DNA of 64,000 nt from Kiloniellaceae bacterium (GTDB lineage Bacteria > Pseudomonadota > Alphaproteobacteria > Kiloniellales > J153): positions 1-64,000 of the forward strand of contig JAJFGO010000006.1 in the NCBI GenBank assembly GCA_021776095.1, read 5' to 3'. Below, in pieces: positions 52,887 to 60,851 of this stretch (positions are counted from its first letter, which is position 1; the number at the start of each line of letters is the position of its first letter). Position numbers and translations under genes: made by a program. Under the pieces are notes generated by a model. The model was given only the letters and a program-made list of their open reading frames with translations, did no database searches and was not told the DNA's origin.

Positions 52887-53405
52887 AGATGAGGTGTTCG
52901 TCCGGATCAATGGCGAGACGCATTATCTGTGGCGCGCTGTGGATCATGAAGGCGAAGTGCTTGAGGTCTTCGCAACCAAGCGCCGGAATCGTACGGCTGC
53001 GCTGAAGTTCTTGAAGCGCGCGATGAAACGATACGGCGGGCCGCATTCGATCGTGACGGATCGGCTTCGATCATACCGGGCAGCGCTGAGAGTTGTCGGT
53101 GTTTCGGATCGCCAGGAATGTGGGCGCTGGCTCAACAATCGGGCGGAGAATTCACACCAGCCGTTCCGGCGCCGAGAAGGAGCGATGGCGCGGTTCAGGG
53201 ACATCAAGACCCTGCAAAAATTTGCCGCCGTCCACGCCTCCGTTCACAACCTTTTCAGCCAGGACCGCCACCTCAACCGACGCGATGCCTTTAGGCAGAA
53301 CCGCTCAGCTGCTCTGGCCGAGTGGCGTCAATTAGCGGCATGAACCTGATGGTACCCGGCACTTTGGAAATTGGTTCGCATTTGATTGACAGCACCGACA
53401 GCGCC
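52887..53405 (+). pseudogene. IS6-family transposase, 3' two-thirds, and right end
   Basis: Starting with DEVFVRINGETHYLWRAVDH the frame runs through the DDE core: IVTDRLRSY with the second Asp and NNRAENSHQPFRRRE with the Glu, to a TGA at about 53343. The N-terminal HTH and the zone before the first Asp are missing. The right end shows two nested copies of the terminal repeat (TGACAGCACC then GACAGCGCC, ending at 53405). The TRAP permease stop lies four bases beyond. Confidence 0.88.
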
Positions 53406-53408
53406 CAT

Positions 53409-55421
53409 TCATATGCCCGGGTTGGATTTGTGGCTGCCTTTGTATCCACGGCTGACGATCACTTGGTATCCGGCGACGGCGATGAAGGTCAACGCGCCCG
53501 CGCCTATGGCCCACAAACTGGGCACCAGCAGGGCGGCGGCGCCGGGAACTAAGACCGCGCGCTCCCACCACGCCATGCGGGTCAGAAAATACCCCTCGAA
53601 CACCAAGTTTAGGGCCGCGACCGCGACCAGGGTGACGGTGAATGCCCAGATTTGATCGGCCACAGTCCCGGTCAGGCCGAGAAGTTCCGGGCGCAGTGCG
53701 AAGATCACCGGCAACAGGAAGCCGGGCAAGCCGAGACGCACGCTCATGAGCGCGGTGAGCATGAAGCGACCCCCGGCAATGTTGGAGGCGACAAGGGCCG
53801 CGATGGCCACCGGCGGCGTCAGGGCCGAGACGTTGGCGAAGAAGAACACATACATGTGGGCCGCCAAGAGCGGCATGCCGAGTTCGACCAGCGCCGGGGC
53901 ACCCAACAAAGCGACCAGGATATAGGATGCGGTGGTCGGCATGCCGAGCCCGAAGGCGAGGCACGTGACCGCGGCGATGAACATCAGGATGAATAGGTTG
54001 CCGTCCGCCATCTCGAGCATCAGCAGCGACAGCTTCTGGGCGAAGCCGGTCACCGAGAGGAAATCGATGAGGATCGCGCAGACCGCGATGATGGTCGCGA
54101 CCTGGGCGCCCGAGCGCGCGCCGGCCTCGAGCGACTGCACGACCATGCGCCCGACATCGCGCAGCCCGACCAGCGGCTGACGACGGTGACGGTACAGCCG
54201 CTTCAGACCGTCCATGACCAAAAGCATCGCGATCGCATACAGCACGGCCGTGCCCGGTGGCATGGAGATCACCAGGAAGTAGACCAGGACCGCGATACCG
54301 AACAGAAGGTGGCCGTATTCCTTGCAGGCGTCCGTCAGCGTCATCGCGGCCGCTTCGGATGTGGTCCCGTCGTGCGCGGCGGCCAGATTGATCTTGCGCG
54401 CGTCGAGGCCCAACCGCAGGGCCTGCACATGCACGGCGAGCATCAAATAGGCGTAGTAGATGACCGCCGGCAGCACCGCCGCCGCCATCACCTCGACGTA
54501 AGGAATTCCGGTAATTCCGACGATGAGAAACGCGGCCAGTCCCATAACCGGCGGAGTCAACTGGCCGCCGGTCGAGGCGACGGCTTCGACGGCCCCGGCG
54601 AACTCGGGCCGAAAACCGTAACGCTTCATCATGGGGATGGTCATCGCGCCGGTCGACGCGACGTTGGCCACGACGCTGCCCGATATCATGGCCAGGAAGC
54701 CGCTGCTGACCACGGCGACCTGAGCCGGGCCGGCGCGACTGCGCCCGCCGACGGAAAACGCGACCTTGATGATGAAGTCGATGCCGCCGGTGACCTTGAG
54801 AACGCCGGCAAACAGCATGAACATGTAGATGGTGCCTGCCGACAATTCGGTCAGGCCGCCGAGCAAGCCCTGGAAGTAGGGAATCGAGGTGTAACCGATC
54901 AGCCTCCACAGCACGATTCCGCCATGGGAAAACAGCTCGCCCGGCAGCAAATAGCCGTAGTACCCATAGATCAGAGTGCAGATGGAAAGACTCGGGATCA
55001 CCCAGCCCCACTCGCGCGCCGCCGCATAGAGCGTGAGCCCGAGCAGAAGCAGGGCAAAGGTCACGTCGAGTGCGTTCGGCTTGAAAGAGCGCACGTTGAC
55101 CAGACTTTCGTACTCGATGTGGATATAGACCATGGGCGCCAGACTGAGCAGCGCCAAGAGCACGAGCCAGCGCCGCGCCCAGACCTTTTCGCGCGGCGTA
55201 CGCTCAAGCAGCATCAAGAAAGCGAGTAGCACCGCGAAACCGATGTGCAGGTTCTTGAATTGTCCCGAAGGGAAAATGAAATTGTAACTTTGTGCCAGGT
55301 GGATCAGCGCCATGGTCACGGCGACCACGAAGGTGATGGCGGTGATCGCGGGCGCCTTCGTCTCTTCGCGCGTGGAAAGACGAGCGATAAAGGTAACGAG
55401 ACTGCCGAGAGTGCGGGTCAT
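53409..55421 (-). CDS. TRAP transporter permease, 4TM/12TM fusion (TAXI type)
   Basis: A 670-residue inner-membrane protein that joins the small (DctQ-like) and large (DctM-like) TRAP subunits. About 16 membrane segments are visible. The large-subunit core has GGRSRAGPAQVAVVSSGFLA then GSVVANVASTGAMTIPMMKR and VASTGGQLTPPVMGLAAFLI, which are the family signatures. It works with the binding protein encoded upstream, using an ion gradient. The last residues may be altered because the stop lies four bases from an IS6-type right end, so a slight C-terminal truncation or replacement is likely. Confidence 0.92.
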   Translation of the reverse strand: MTRTLGSLVTFIARLSTREETKAPAITAITFVVAVTMALIHLAQSYNFIFPSGQFKNLHIGFAVLLAFLMLLERTPREKVWARRWLVLLALLSLAPMVYIHIEYESLVNVRSFKPNALDVTFALLLLGLTLYAAAREWGWVIPSLSICTLIYGYYGYLLPGELFSHGGIVLWRLIGYTSIPYFQGLLGGLTELSAGTIYMFMLFAGVLKVTGGIDFIIKVAFSVGGRSRAGPAQVAVVSSGFLAMISGSVVANVASTGAMTIPMMKRYGFRPEFAGAVEAVASTGGQLTPPVMGLAAFLIVGITGIPYVEVMAAAVLPAVIYYAYLMLAVHVQALRLGLDARKINLAAAHDGTTSEAAAMTLTDACKEYGHLLFGIAVLVYFLVISMPPGTAVLYAIAMLLVMDGLKRLYRHRRQPLVGLRDVGRMVVQSLEAGARSGAQVATIIAVCAILIDFLSVTGFAQKLSLLMLEMADGNLFILMFIAAVTCLAFGLGMPTTASYILVALLGAPALVELGMPLLAAHMYVFFFANVSALTPPVAIAALVASNIAGGRFMLTALMSVRLGLPGFLLPVIFALRPELLGLTGTVADQIWAFTVTLVAVAALNLVFEGYFLTRMAWWERAVLVPGAAALLVPSLWAIGAGALTFIAVAGYQVIVSRGYKGSHKSNPGI

Positions 55422-55554
55422 TTCGGAGGTATCGGTCTAGGCCGGCGATGCGGCGCCGGCGGCGATCCGGGCCGCGGCATCAAACATGCCGATCGGTCCA
55501 CCCCGGACGGGTGGACCGATCGTTCTCGAATGGCCGGCCAGATGCGGCCCGGTA

Positions 55555-56592
55555 CTAAACCTTGCCGACCTGCAGGTCATCGCGCCACACGCCCTTCTCT
55601 TTCAGATAACGCGCGGCACCCGGATGCACCGGATAGGCAGCCATCAGTTTCGTGTTGGCGAATTCCAGGCTGACGTCCTGTAACTGCACGCCCTTCTTCT
55701 GGATGAAGGCGGCATTCTCAAGAATCGACTTGGTGACCGTATAGGCGGTCTCTTCGTCGATGCGCGGATGGACACCGAGGATGCCGCCCAAGGTCACCAA
55801 GCGGGTCGGCTTGTCGAGGAATTTCGTGCCGCCGGGCTCGACAATCGTGGACAGCAGGCCAGGGTTCATCCCCTGCGCTTTCTTGACGATATCCTCCGGA
55901 ATGTCCAGCACGCGCATGCCGATGTTCGTGGCCTCGAGCTCGGTCACCCGCGGCGACGGACGGCCGTTGGTCATCAGAATCGGGATGCAGTCGGCGGCGC
56001 CGGATTTGATCGCGCCATAGGTCTCGTTCCAGGACCCGTAGGTCCAGTCGACCTTTTCATAGATACCGGCAGCCTTGAACAAGGTGTGCCACATGCCCGT
56101 CGTGGCGCCGCCGGCGGAGGCCGGCATGATCTTCTTGCCGACGAGATCGCCAAAGGACTTGATCCCGGAATCCTCGCGTACCATCGGCGATAGATTCCAT
56201 GCGGTGTAGGAAAACATTTGCATGATCTTGACCGGATTGTCGGCATAGCGGCCGGTCCCAGATGTCGCCGGCAACCAATCGGTCGAGGTGGTCTGGGCGA
56301 AGTCGAGCACGCCCTCGCCGATGAGCGCCATGTTCTCGGCGCCGCCCGCCGTGCTGAGCGATGAATTGCGAAGCTTCGTGAATTTATTTACCGCGGCGGC
56401 AAGGGCGGTGATGATGACGTAACCGGTGGACCCCAGCGAGGCCGAGCCCCATTGATAGATTTTGGTCGCACCCAGGGCCTGCGATATTGGCCCGCCGGCC
56501 GAAATGGCGGCGGCGCCCAAGGCAGCGCCCGCGGTGCCTCGCAAGACTTGGCGACGTGTGGTGGGGCGGCCAATTCGATTGTTCTCGATCAT
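55555..56592 (-). CDS. TAXI-family TRAP transporter substrate-binding protein
   Basis: A 345-residue periplasmic binding protein with a twin-arginine signal: TTRRQVLRGTAGAALGAAAI. The TAXI domain follows (IYQWGSASLGSTGYVIITAL, TAGGAENMALIGEGVLDFAQ, LVGKKIMPASAGGATTGMWH). It hands its ligand to the fused permease encoded 133 bases downstream on the minus strand. TAXI proteins often carry carboxylates such as glutamate-like compounds; the adjacent gamma-glutamyltransferase family gene fits an amide- or gamma-glutamyl-containing substrate, but that is inference. Confidence 0.92.
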   Translation of the reverse strand: MIENNRIGRPTTRRQVLRGTAGAALGAAAISAGGPISQALGATKIYQWGSASLGSTGYVIITALAAAVNKFTKLRNSSLSTAGGAENMALIGEGVLDFAQTTSTDWLPATSGTGRYADNPVKIMQMFSYTAWNLSPMVREDSGIKSFGDLVGKKIMPASAGGATTGMWHTLFKAAGIYEKVDWTYGSWNETYGAIKSGAADCIPILMTNGRPSPRVTELEATNIGMRVLDIPEDIVKKAQGMNPGLLSTIVEPGGTKFLDKPTRLVTLGGILGVHPRIDEETAYTVTKSILENAAFIQKKGVQLQDVSLEFANTKLMAAYPVHPGAARYLKEKGVWRDDLQVGKV

Positions 56593-56630
56593 TGGGAACT
56601 CCCTGCGTTGAGTTGAGAAACAAATTTCTA

Positions 56631-56668
56631 GGTAACCGGGTTACTGGGTCCCCCAGTTTCTGGGTAAC
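56631..56668. other. Clustered short inverted repeats between GGT and TAXI genes
   Basis: GGTAACC (56631), GGGTTAC (56638) and GGGTAAC (56662) form overlapping inverted repeats with CTGGG/CCCAG words inside. They can fold as hairpins in the RNA of the minus-strand operon and may act as a processing or attenuation site. No T-run follows. Confidence 0.4.
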
Positions 56669-56731
56669 AATGACATCGTTGGCCAGTTGTTGCCAGCGGC
56701 GCCCTTGGGGCCGCGCGGCAGGTCCGCGCAA

Positions 56732-58504
56732 TCAGTAGCCGAGCGCGTAGCCCGCCCGCCGTGGATCGGCGCCGGCATGCAGAATTCCGGCCTCGGCATC
56801 GCACAGGATAGCGCACACCCCGCCGGCCTTCCAGGTCCACTCCGGCCACCACTCTGCGTTGTGGCCGCGCGCGGATAGCGCCGCGCCCGTTTCCCGCGGC
56901 AATCGCGCCTCGAGCAAGAGCAACCCTGGGAAGTAGTCGTTGGGGGCGAAGGAGGACGGATAGCTATAGGTTGCAAAGCGCGGCGCCTCGATTGCGCTCT
57001 GAATGTCCATCCCGTAGCACATCACATTGAGGACAACCTGCGTCATGGCCTGGATCTGGACATCGCCGCCGGGCGTGCCGAAAGCCATGAAAGGTTTACC
57101 GTCCTTGAGCGCGAGCGCGGGATTGGGCGTCAGCCGGGGCCGTTTGCCGGGCATCACCGTACCCGGAAATCCCGGCTCGCCGCGTGATTGCGAGCCGCGC
57201 GAGGACGGGCAAAGGCCGGTACCCGGAATGACCTCGGTGTCGGCGGAGGTATCGCTGGGGGTTGCCGAGAACACGTTGCCGTCCTCATCGACCACGCAGA
57301 CATAGGACGTATCGGCGCTGTCCGGCCCACCGGCGGGCGTGATGTCCTGCGGCCGAATCGCGTGCGGGTCGAGGCCGCTGCCGGCCTGCGCCGCTATGGC
57401 CGGGCCCTCGGTTCCGGGCGCCCTGGCGGCCCCACGTTCCGGGTCGCCGGCCGGCGGCATTCCCGGTGCCGCGCGATCCGGGTCGATCAGGCCGCGGCGA
57501 GCGGCCAGATAGCCTGGATCCAACATGGGCTCGACCGGCACGTCGACGAACTTGGGGTCGCCGACAAAACGCTCGCGGTCGGCGAACACCAGCTTCAGCG
57601 CCTCGGTCAGGTGATGAATATAGGCGGGCGAGTTGTGCGCCATCGCGCCAGGGTTGGTTTGCTCCAAGAGGGCGAAGATCTGCGCCAGCGAAATGCCTTG
57701 CGACCATGGCCCGCAACAGTAGACCTCGGCCCCGGCAAACTCGACCCGCAAGGGCGGCTCGAAACGGGCCCGGAACCCGGCCATATCCTCGAGGGTCAGC
57801 AGCCCCCCGTTATCCCGGTGGTAGTCGCAGATGGTGCGCGCGATATCGCCGGCGTAGAAGGCGTCGTGGGCGGCGCGCAGACCGTCGATCCGATCGCCGC
57901 CCGCGGCCGCTTCCTGGTCGACCATGTACTGCAGCGTCGCGGCCAGGTCGCTCTGCACGAACTTCTCGCCAACTTCGGGCGGACGGCCTTTGGGCAGGTA
58001 GATGCGCCGGTTTTCCGCCGTCCGCTCATAGCCCGCCAAGTGATCGGCGATGAACCCGGCGAACAGCGGGTAGACCGGGAAGCCGTCGCGGGCGAAACGG
58101 ATCGCGGCCGCCGCCACCGCGCCGAACGACAGCGTGCCGTAACGCTCGAGCGCCGTGATCCACGCCGATGGCGCGGCTGGAACCACGGTGCGCAGCAGCC
58201 CTTCCGGGATGCGTCCGCCGTGTTCGCGGACGAAAAAATCGACCGTCGCCGCCTTGGGCCAGGTCCCCAGGCCGTCGATGGTGACGACCTCACCGGTCTT
58301 GGCCAGGCGGATCATGATCGGCGCCACGCCGGCCACGTTGACCAGATCGCTGTGCAGGACGCCAAGGGCCAGGCCGGCCGCGACGCCGGCGTCGATGGCG
58401 TTGCCGCCGCCGTTGAGGATATCGAAGCCCGCTTCGGCCGCCAGATAATGGCCGGCGGAGATCGCGTGGCGCGTGGCCATGACGGTCGGGCGATGGGCGG
58501 GCAT
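56732..58504 (-). CDS. Gamma-glutamyltransferase-family N-terminal nucleophile hydrolase
   Basis: A 590-residue proenzyme of the GGT family. The small-subunit nucleophile is T399 in ADTSYVCVVDEDGNVFSATP, with GTPGGDVQIQAMTQVVLNV further on as the conserved Gly block. No signal peptide is seen, so it is probably cytoplasmic like the oxamate amidohydrolase HpxW branch rather than periplasmic Ggt. Autocleavage before T399 is expected. I chose the ATG at 58504 with AGGAG upstream; the open frame extends a further 19 codons. It lies between the VOC gene and the TAXI transporter genes in one minus-strand cluster, suggesting cleavage of the imported compound. Confidence 0.88.
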   Translation of the reverse strand: MPAHRPTVMATRHAISAGHYLAAEAGFDILNGGGNAIDAGVAAGLALGVLHSDLVNVAGVAPIMIRLAKTGEVVTIDGLGTWPKAATVDFFVREHGGRIPEGLLRTVVPAAPSAWITALERYGTLSFGAVAAAAIRFARDGFPVYPLFAGFIADHLAGYERTAENRRIYLPKGRPPEVGEKFVQSDLAATLQYMVDQEAAAGGDRIDGLRAAHDAFYAGDIARTICDYHRDNGGLLTLEDMAGFRARFEPPLRVEFAGAEVYCCGPWSQGISLAQIFALLEQTNPGAMAHNSPAYIHHLTEALKLVFADRERFVGDPKFVDVPVEPMLDPGYLAARRGLIDPDRAAPGMPPAGDPERGAARAPGTEGPAIAAQAGSGLDPHAIRPQDITPAGGPDSADTSYVCVVDEDGNVFSATPSDTSADTEVIPGTGLCPSSRGSQSRGEPGFPGTVMPGKRPRLTPNPALALKDGKPFMAFGTPGGDVQIQAMTQVVLNVMCYGMDIQSAIEAPRFATYSYPSSFAPNDYFPGLLLLEARLPRETGAALSARGHNAEWWPEWTWKAGGVCAILCDAEAGILHAGADPRRAGYALGY

Positions 58505-58588
58505 CACGGGGCTCCTCGTCTGTATCTGCGTCCGGATATGCACATGCCTCCGGCGCACCAACGAGTTTGAGGGTTTTCGGTCCGCCTG

Positions 58589-59506
58589 TCAGTCGTCCTT
58601 TTCCGGTTCGATGACGAGCGCCGCGCCCATGGCATCCCGCGGGTCGACGATCAGGCGCTCCGGCTCGTCGACCAGAAGGCGCAGTTCGCGCCCGAGCAGG
58701 ACCCCGCGGGTCCGGTCCAAATCGCGCGAGACGAAGCCGACCGCAGCGGTCGCCGGCGCCGGCGGTAAGGACAGCCCGCCGAAGCGCCGGGCCAGCGCAT
58801 CCGGTGTCGCGAAGCTCAGCCGTCCACGATCGAGCATGATTGTGCCGCCGCCATCCGTAGTTAGCACCTCGCGGCCGGTAAAGCGCGCCAAACGCTCGGC
58901 GCTCGCCTTGGGATCGGGCACCGCGAGGACCGCCTCACTCAGCCCGGCAATGGCGTTGTCGCGCGCGATGTAGCGCGCCTGCCACATGTGGTCCGGCGTC
59001 AGGTGCGTGAGCACCTGGAGCCGACCCTCGGGGATCGAGCCGAAGGGTGGCCGGATCACGGTGAAGGCGACCTGCACGTCCGAGCCATCGGCCGCTTCGA
59101 TGGTACGGCGCAAATTGACCGGGGGCTGAAGCCGGAACCCGGCACCGGCAAGGCGCGCGGCCTCCGCGTCCGCATCGGCGACCCCGAAGGCGATCAAATG
59201 CACGCCGACATAACGCCCTATGCTGTCGTTCAAGTGCCGCGTCACCGCCGTGTCGGTGCCGGCAACCGGTGTGAGAAATTCCAAATAGCCCCGCTCCAGC
59301 ATGGCCAGCCGGTTGGCCGAGCCCTGCGGCACGACGCGGCCGGTCTCGGGATCCTGGTTTCCGTGCAGCGAACGGGGCGTCATCACGAAGCCCAGGCGCG
59401 TAAAAGTCCGGGTGGCGGCCTCCAAATCAGGCACCATCCAGCCGACATGATCGAGATACATCTCACCTGTGAGGGGCAATTGCCGACCCAGCGACGCCAT
59501 AGCCAA
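58589..59506 (-). CDS. VOC (glyoxalase/bleomycin resistance) family protein
   Basis: A 305-residue protein made of tandem VOC modules. The first module starts LDHVGWMVPDLEAATRTFTR with a metal-ligand His and has YLEFLTPV, with the Glu ligand; the second covers about residues 160-300 (LSEAVLAVPDPKASAERLAR). Such proteins are dioxygenases, isomerases or lyases. It is the first gene of the VOC-GGT-TRAP cluster, 84 bases upstream of the GGT start. Substrate unknown. Bases 59507-59725 upstream contain only the beginning of a possible truncated 13-codon ORF. Confidence 0.83.
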   Translation of the reverse strand: MAMASLGRQLPLTGEMYLDHVGWMVPDLEAATRTFTRLGFVMTPRSLHGNQDPETGRVVPQGSANRLAMLERGYLEFLTPVAGTDTAVTRHLNDSIGRYVGVHLIAFGVADADAEAARLAGAGFRLQPPVNLRRTIEAADGSDVQVAFTVIRPPFGSIPEGRLQVLTHLTPDHMWQARYIARDNAIAGLSEAVLAVPDPKASAERLARFTGREVLTTDGGGTIMLDRGRLSFATPDALARRFGGLSLPPAPATAAVGFVSRDLDRTRGVLLGRELRLLVDEPERLIVDPRDAMGAALVIEPEKDD

Positions 59507-59725
59507 AAGGCTCCTTCCCGATGATAGGTTTCATGCCTTCCGGTAAGGCAATTCTTGCCCACTGTTCCACACTCTGAACAGCCATCGGTTCAAAGGACCG
59601 GAGGTGGCTTCCTCATGAAAGCTATTATGCTTGAACCTCAACACCTTCTGGAATGATGATCCGTGGCTGCTTGCTACTCGTCCAAAAATGCATGTCCAGC
59701 TTCAAGGAACAAGTATCATCCATTG

Positions 59726-60530
59726 GGCGTTGTCAGAGCAAAATGTCTTGAGGCGAGGAGGTGCGTTCCGTAGCCTCCGGCGATGCGCAATCCCTTCCGT
59801 TATTTCAACAGCTCGCCCGAGGTGATCCGCCTCGCGGTGATGATGTACATCCGCTATCCGCTCTCACTGCGGCAGGTCGAAGATCTGCTGTTTGAGCGTG
59901 GCATTGATATCTGCCACGAAAGCGTGCGGTTTTGGTGGAACCGGTTCGGTCCGATGTTTGCCGCCGAGATCCGGAAGCGGCGAGTTCATCATCGATCGTA
60001 TTCGCAGTGGCGTTGGCACCTGGACGAGGTGTTCGTCCGGATCAACGGTGTAACGCATTAGCTCTGGCGCGCTGTGGATCATGAAGGCGAGGTACTCGAG
60101 GTTTTTGCCACGAAGCGCCGGGACCGCAGGGCCGCGCTGAAGTTTCTGAAGCGCGCGATGAAACGTTATGGTCGACCAATGGCAATCGTGACGGACCGGC
60201 TCCGGTCTTACGGAGCCGCGATGAAAGCGATTGGAATCGTGGAGCGTCAGGAGTGTGGACGCTGGCTCAACAATCGGGCCGAGAACTCACACCAGCCGTT
60301 CCGACGACGAGAGGGCGCCATGGCGCGCTTTAGGGATTTCAAGACCCTACAGAAATTCGCCTCCGTTCACGCCTCGATCCATAACCATTTCAACCTGGAA
60401 CGTCACCTCAACCGCCGCGACTCTTCAAGCAGAACCGTTCAGCTGCCTTGGCCGAGTGGCGTCAACTGGCGGCCTGATAACCTCGCCGTCTCGCAGTTTG
60501 GAGACTGGTTCGCATTAGACTGACAGCGCC
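59726..60530 (+). mobile_element. IS6-family insertion sequence, full length but inactive
   Basis: The left end GGCGTTGTCAG at 59726 pairs with the right end CTGACAGCGCC at 60520-60530, about 805 bp in all, the normal size of IS6-family elements. The flanking eight bases (ATCCATTG and AAATAGCT) do not match, so no target duplication is preserved, as after deletion or cointegrate formation. It carries one broken transposase gene. Confidence 0.88.
59783..60477 (+). pseudogene. IS6-family transposase with nonsense and frameshift mutations
   Basis: MRNPFRYFNSSPEVIRLAVM begins the N-terminal HTH, with YPLSLRQVEDLLFERGIDIC next. The DDE core includes WHLDEVFVRING, IVTDRLRSYG and NNRAENSHQPFRRRE. 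A TAG at 60059-60061 replaces the Tyr of HYLW seen in the copy at 52.9 kb, and a one-base loss near 60420 shifts the last 20 codons. Two lesions mean it has been inactive for some time. Confidence 0.93.
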
Positions 60531-60780
60531 AAATAGCTCATTGATCTCTACTCAGCTCCTTCGCCGTATCTGGTGATATTCTCGATCCAAGTGAGCGCTA
60601 CGTGGGGACCGCCAAAAGGGTCACCTGTGTCAGCTCCCCCTGAGGGATGCTGTCCGCCAAAGTTCGGCGGGTGTGCGAGTGGACCGCACCTTCCGAGCCA
60701 GCATTGGTGGTCAGAACAGTGGACACCTGCAATTGATATGATAGTCGACCGTATCTGTTCGTGAAAATCGTGCCAGGTTT

Positions 60781-60794
60781 TTGATCCGAATCAA
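60781..60794 (+). promoter_or_regulatory. Perfect FNR/Anr-type binding site ahead of narK
   Basis: TTGATCCGAATCAA fits the FNR consensus TTGAT-N4-ATCAA exactly. It is centred about 64 bases upstream of the narK ATG, so a class II promoter start near 60829 would leave a short leader. It predicts anaerobic induction of nitrate uptake and respiration. The rest of 60531-60780 shows no gene. Confidence 0.85.
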
Positions 60795-60851
60795 TTATCC
60801 CGTCGCAAAATGTCGCCACAGTCCTCTGGGCAGCCGTGAGGGGAAGGACTG

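Noticed and set aside
53332-55011. Minus-strand frame of 559 codons overlapping the TRAP permease
   Set aside because: It is an out-of-frame shadow with Arg/His/Gly-rich sequence; the permease frame has membrane segments and family signatures.
57188-58570. Long plus-strand open frame (460 codons) opposite the GGT gene
   Set aside because: It is the antisense shadow of a G+C-rich gene; its composition (Arg, Gly, Asp, His rich) has no fold or family signal, while the minus strand has a full GGT enzyme.
59618-59660. Short plus-strand ORF (MKAIMLEPQHLLE) as a truncated dehydrogenase start
   Set aside because: Thirteen codons with a plausible ribosome binding site are too few to support an identification; it is noted only as a possible remnant before the IS6 element.
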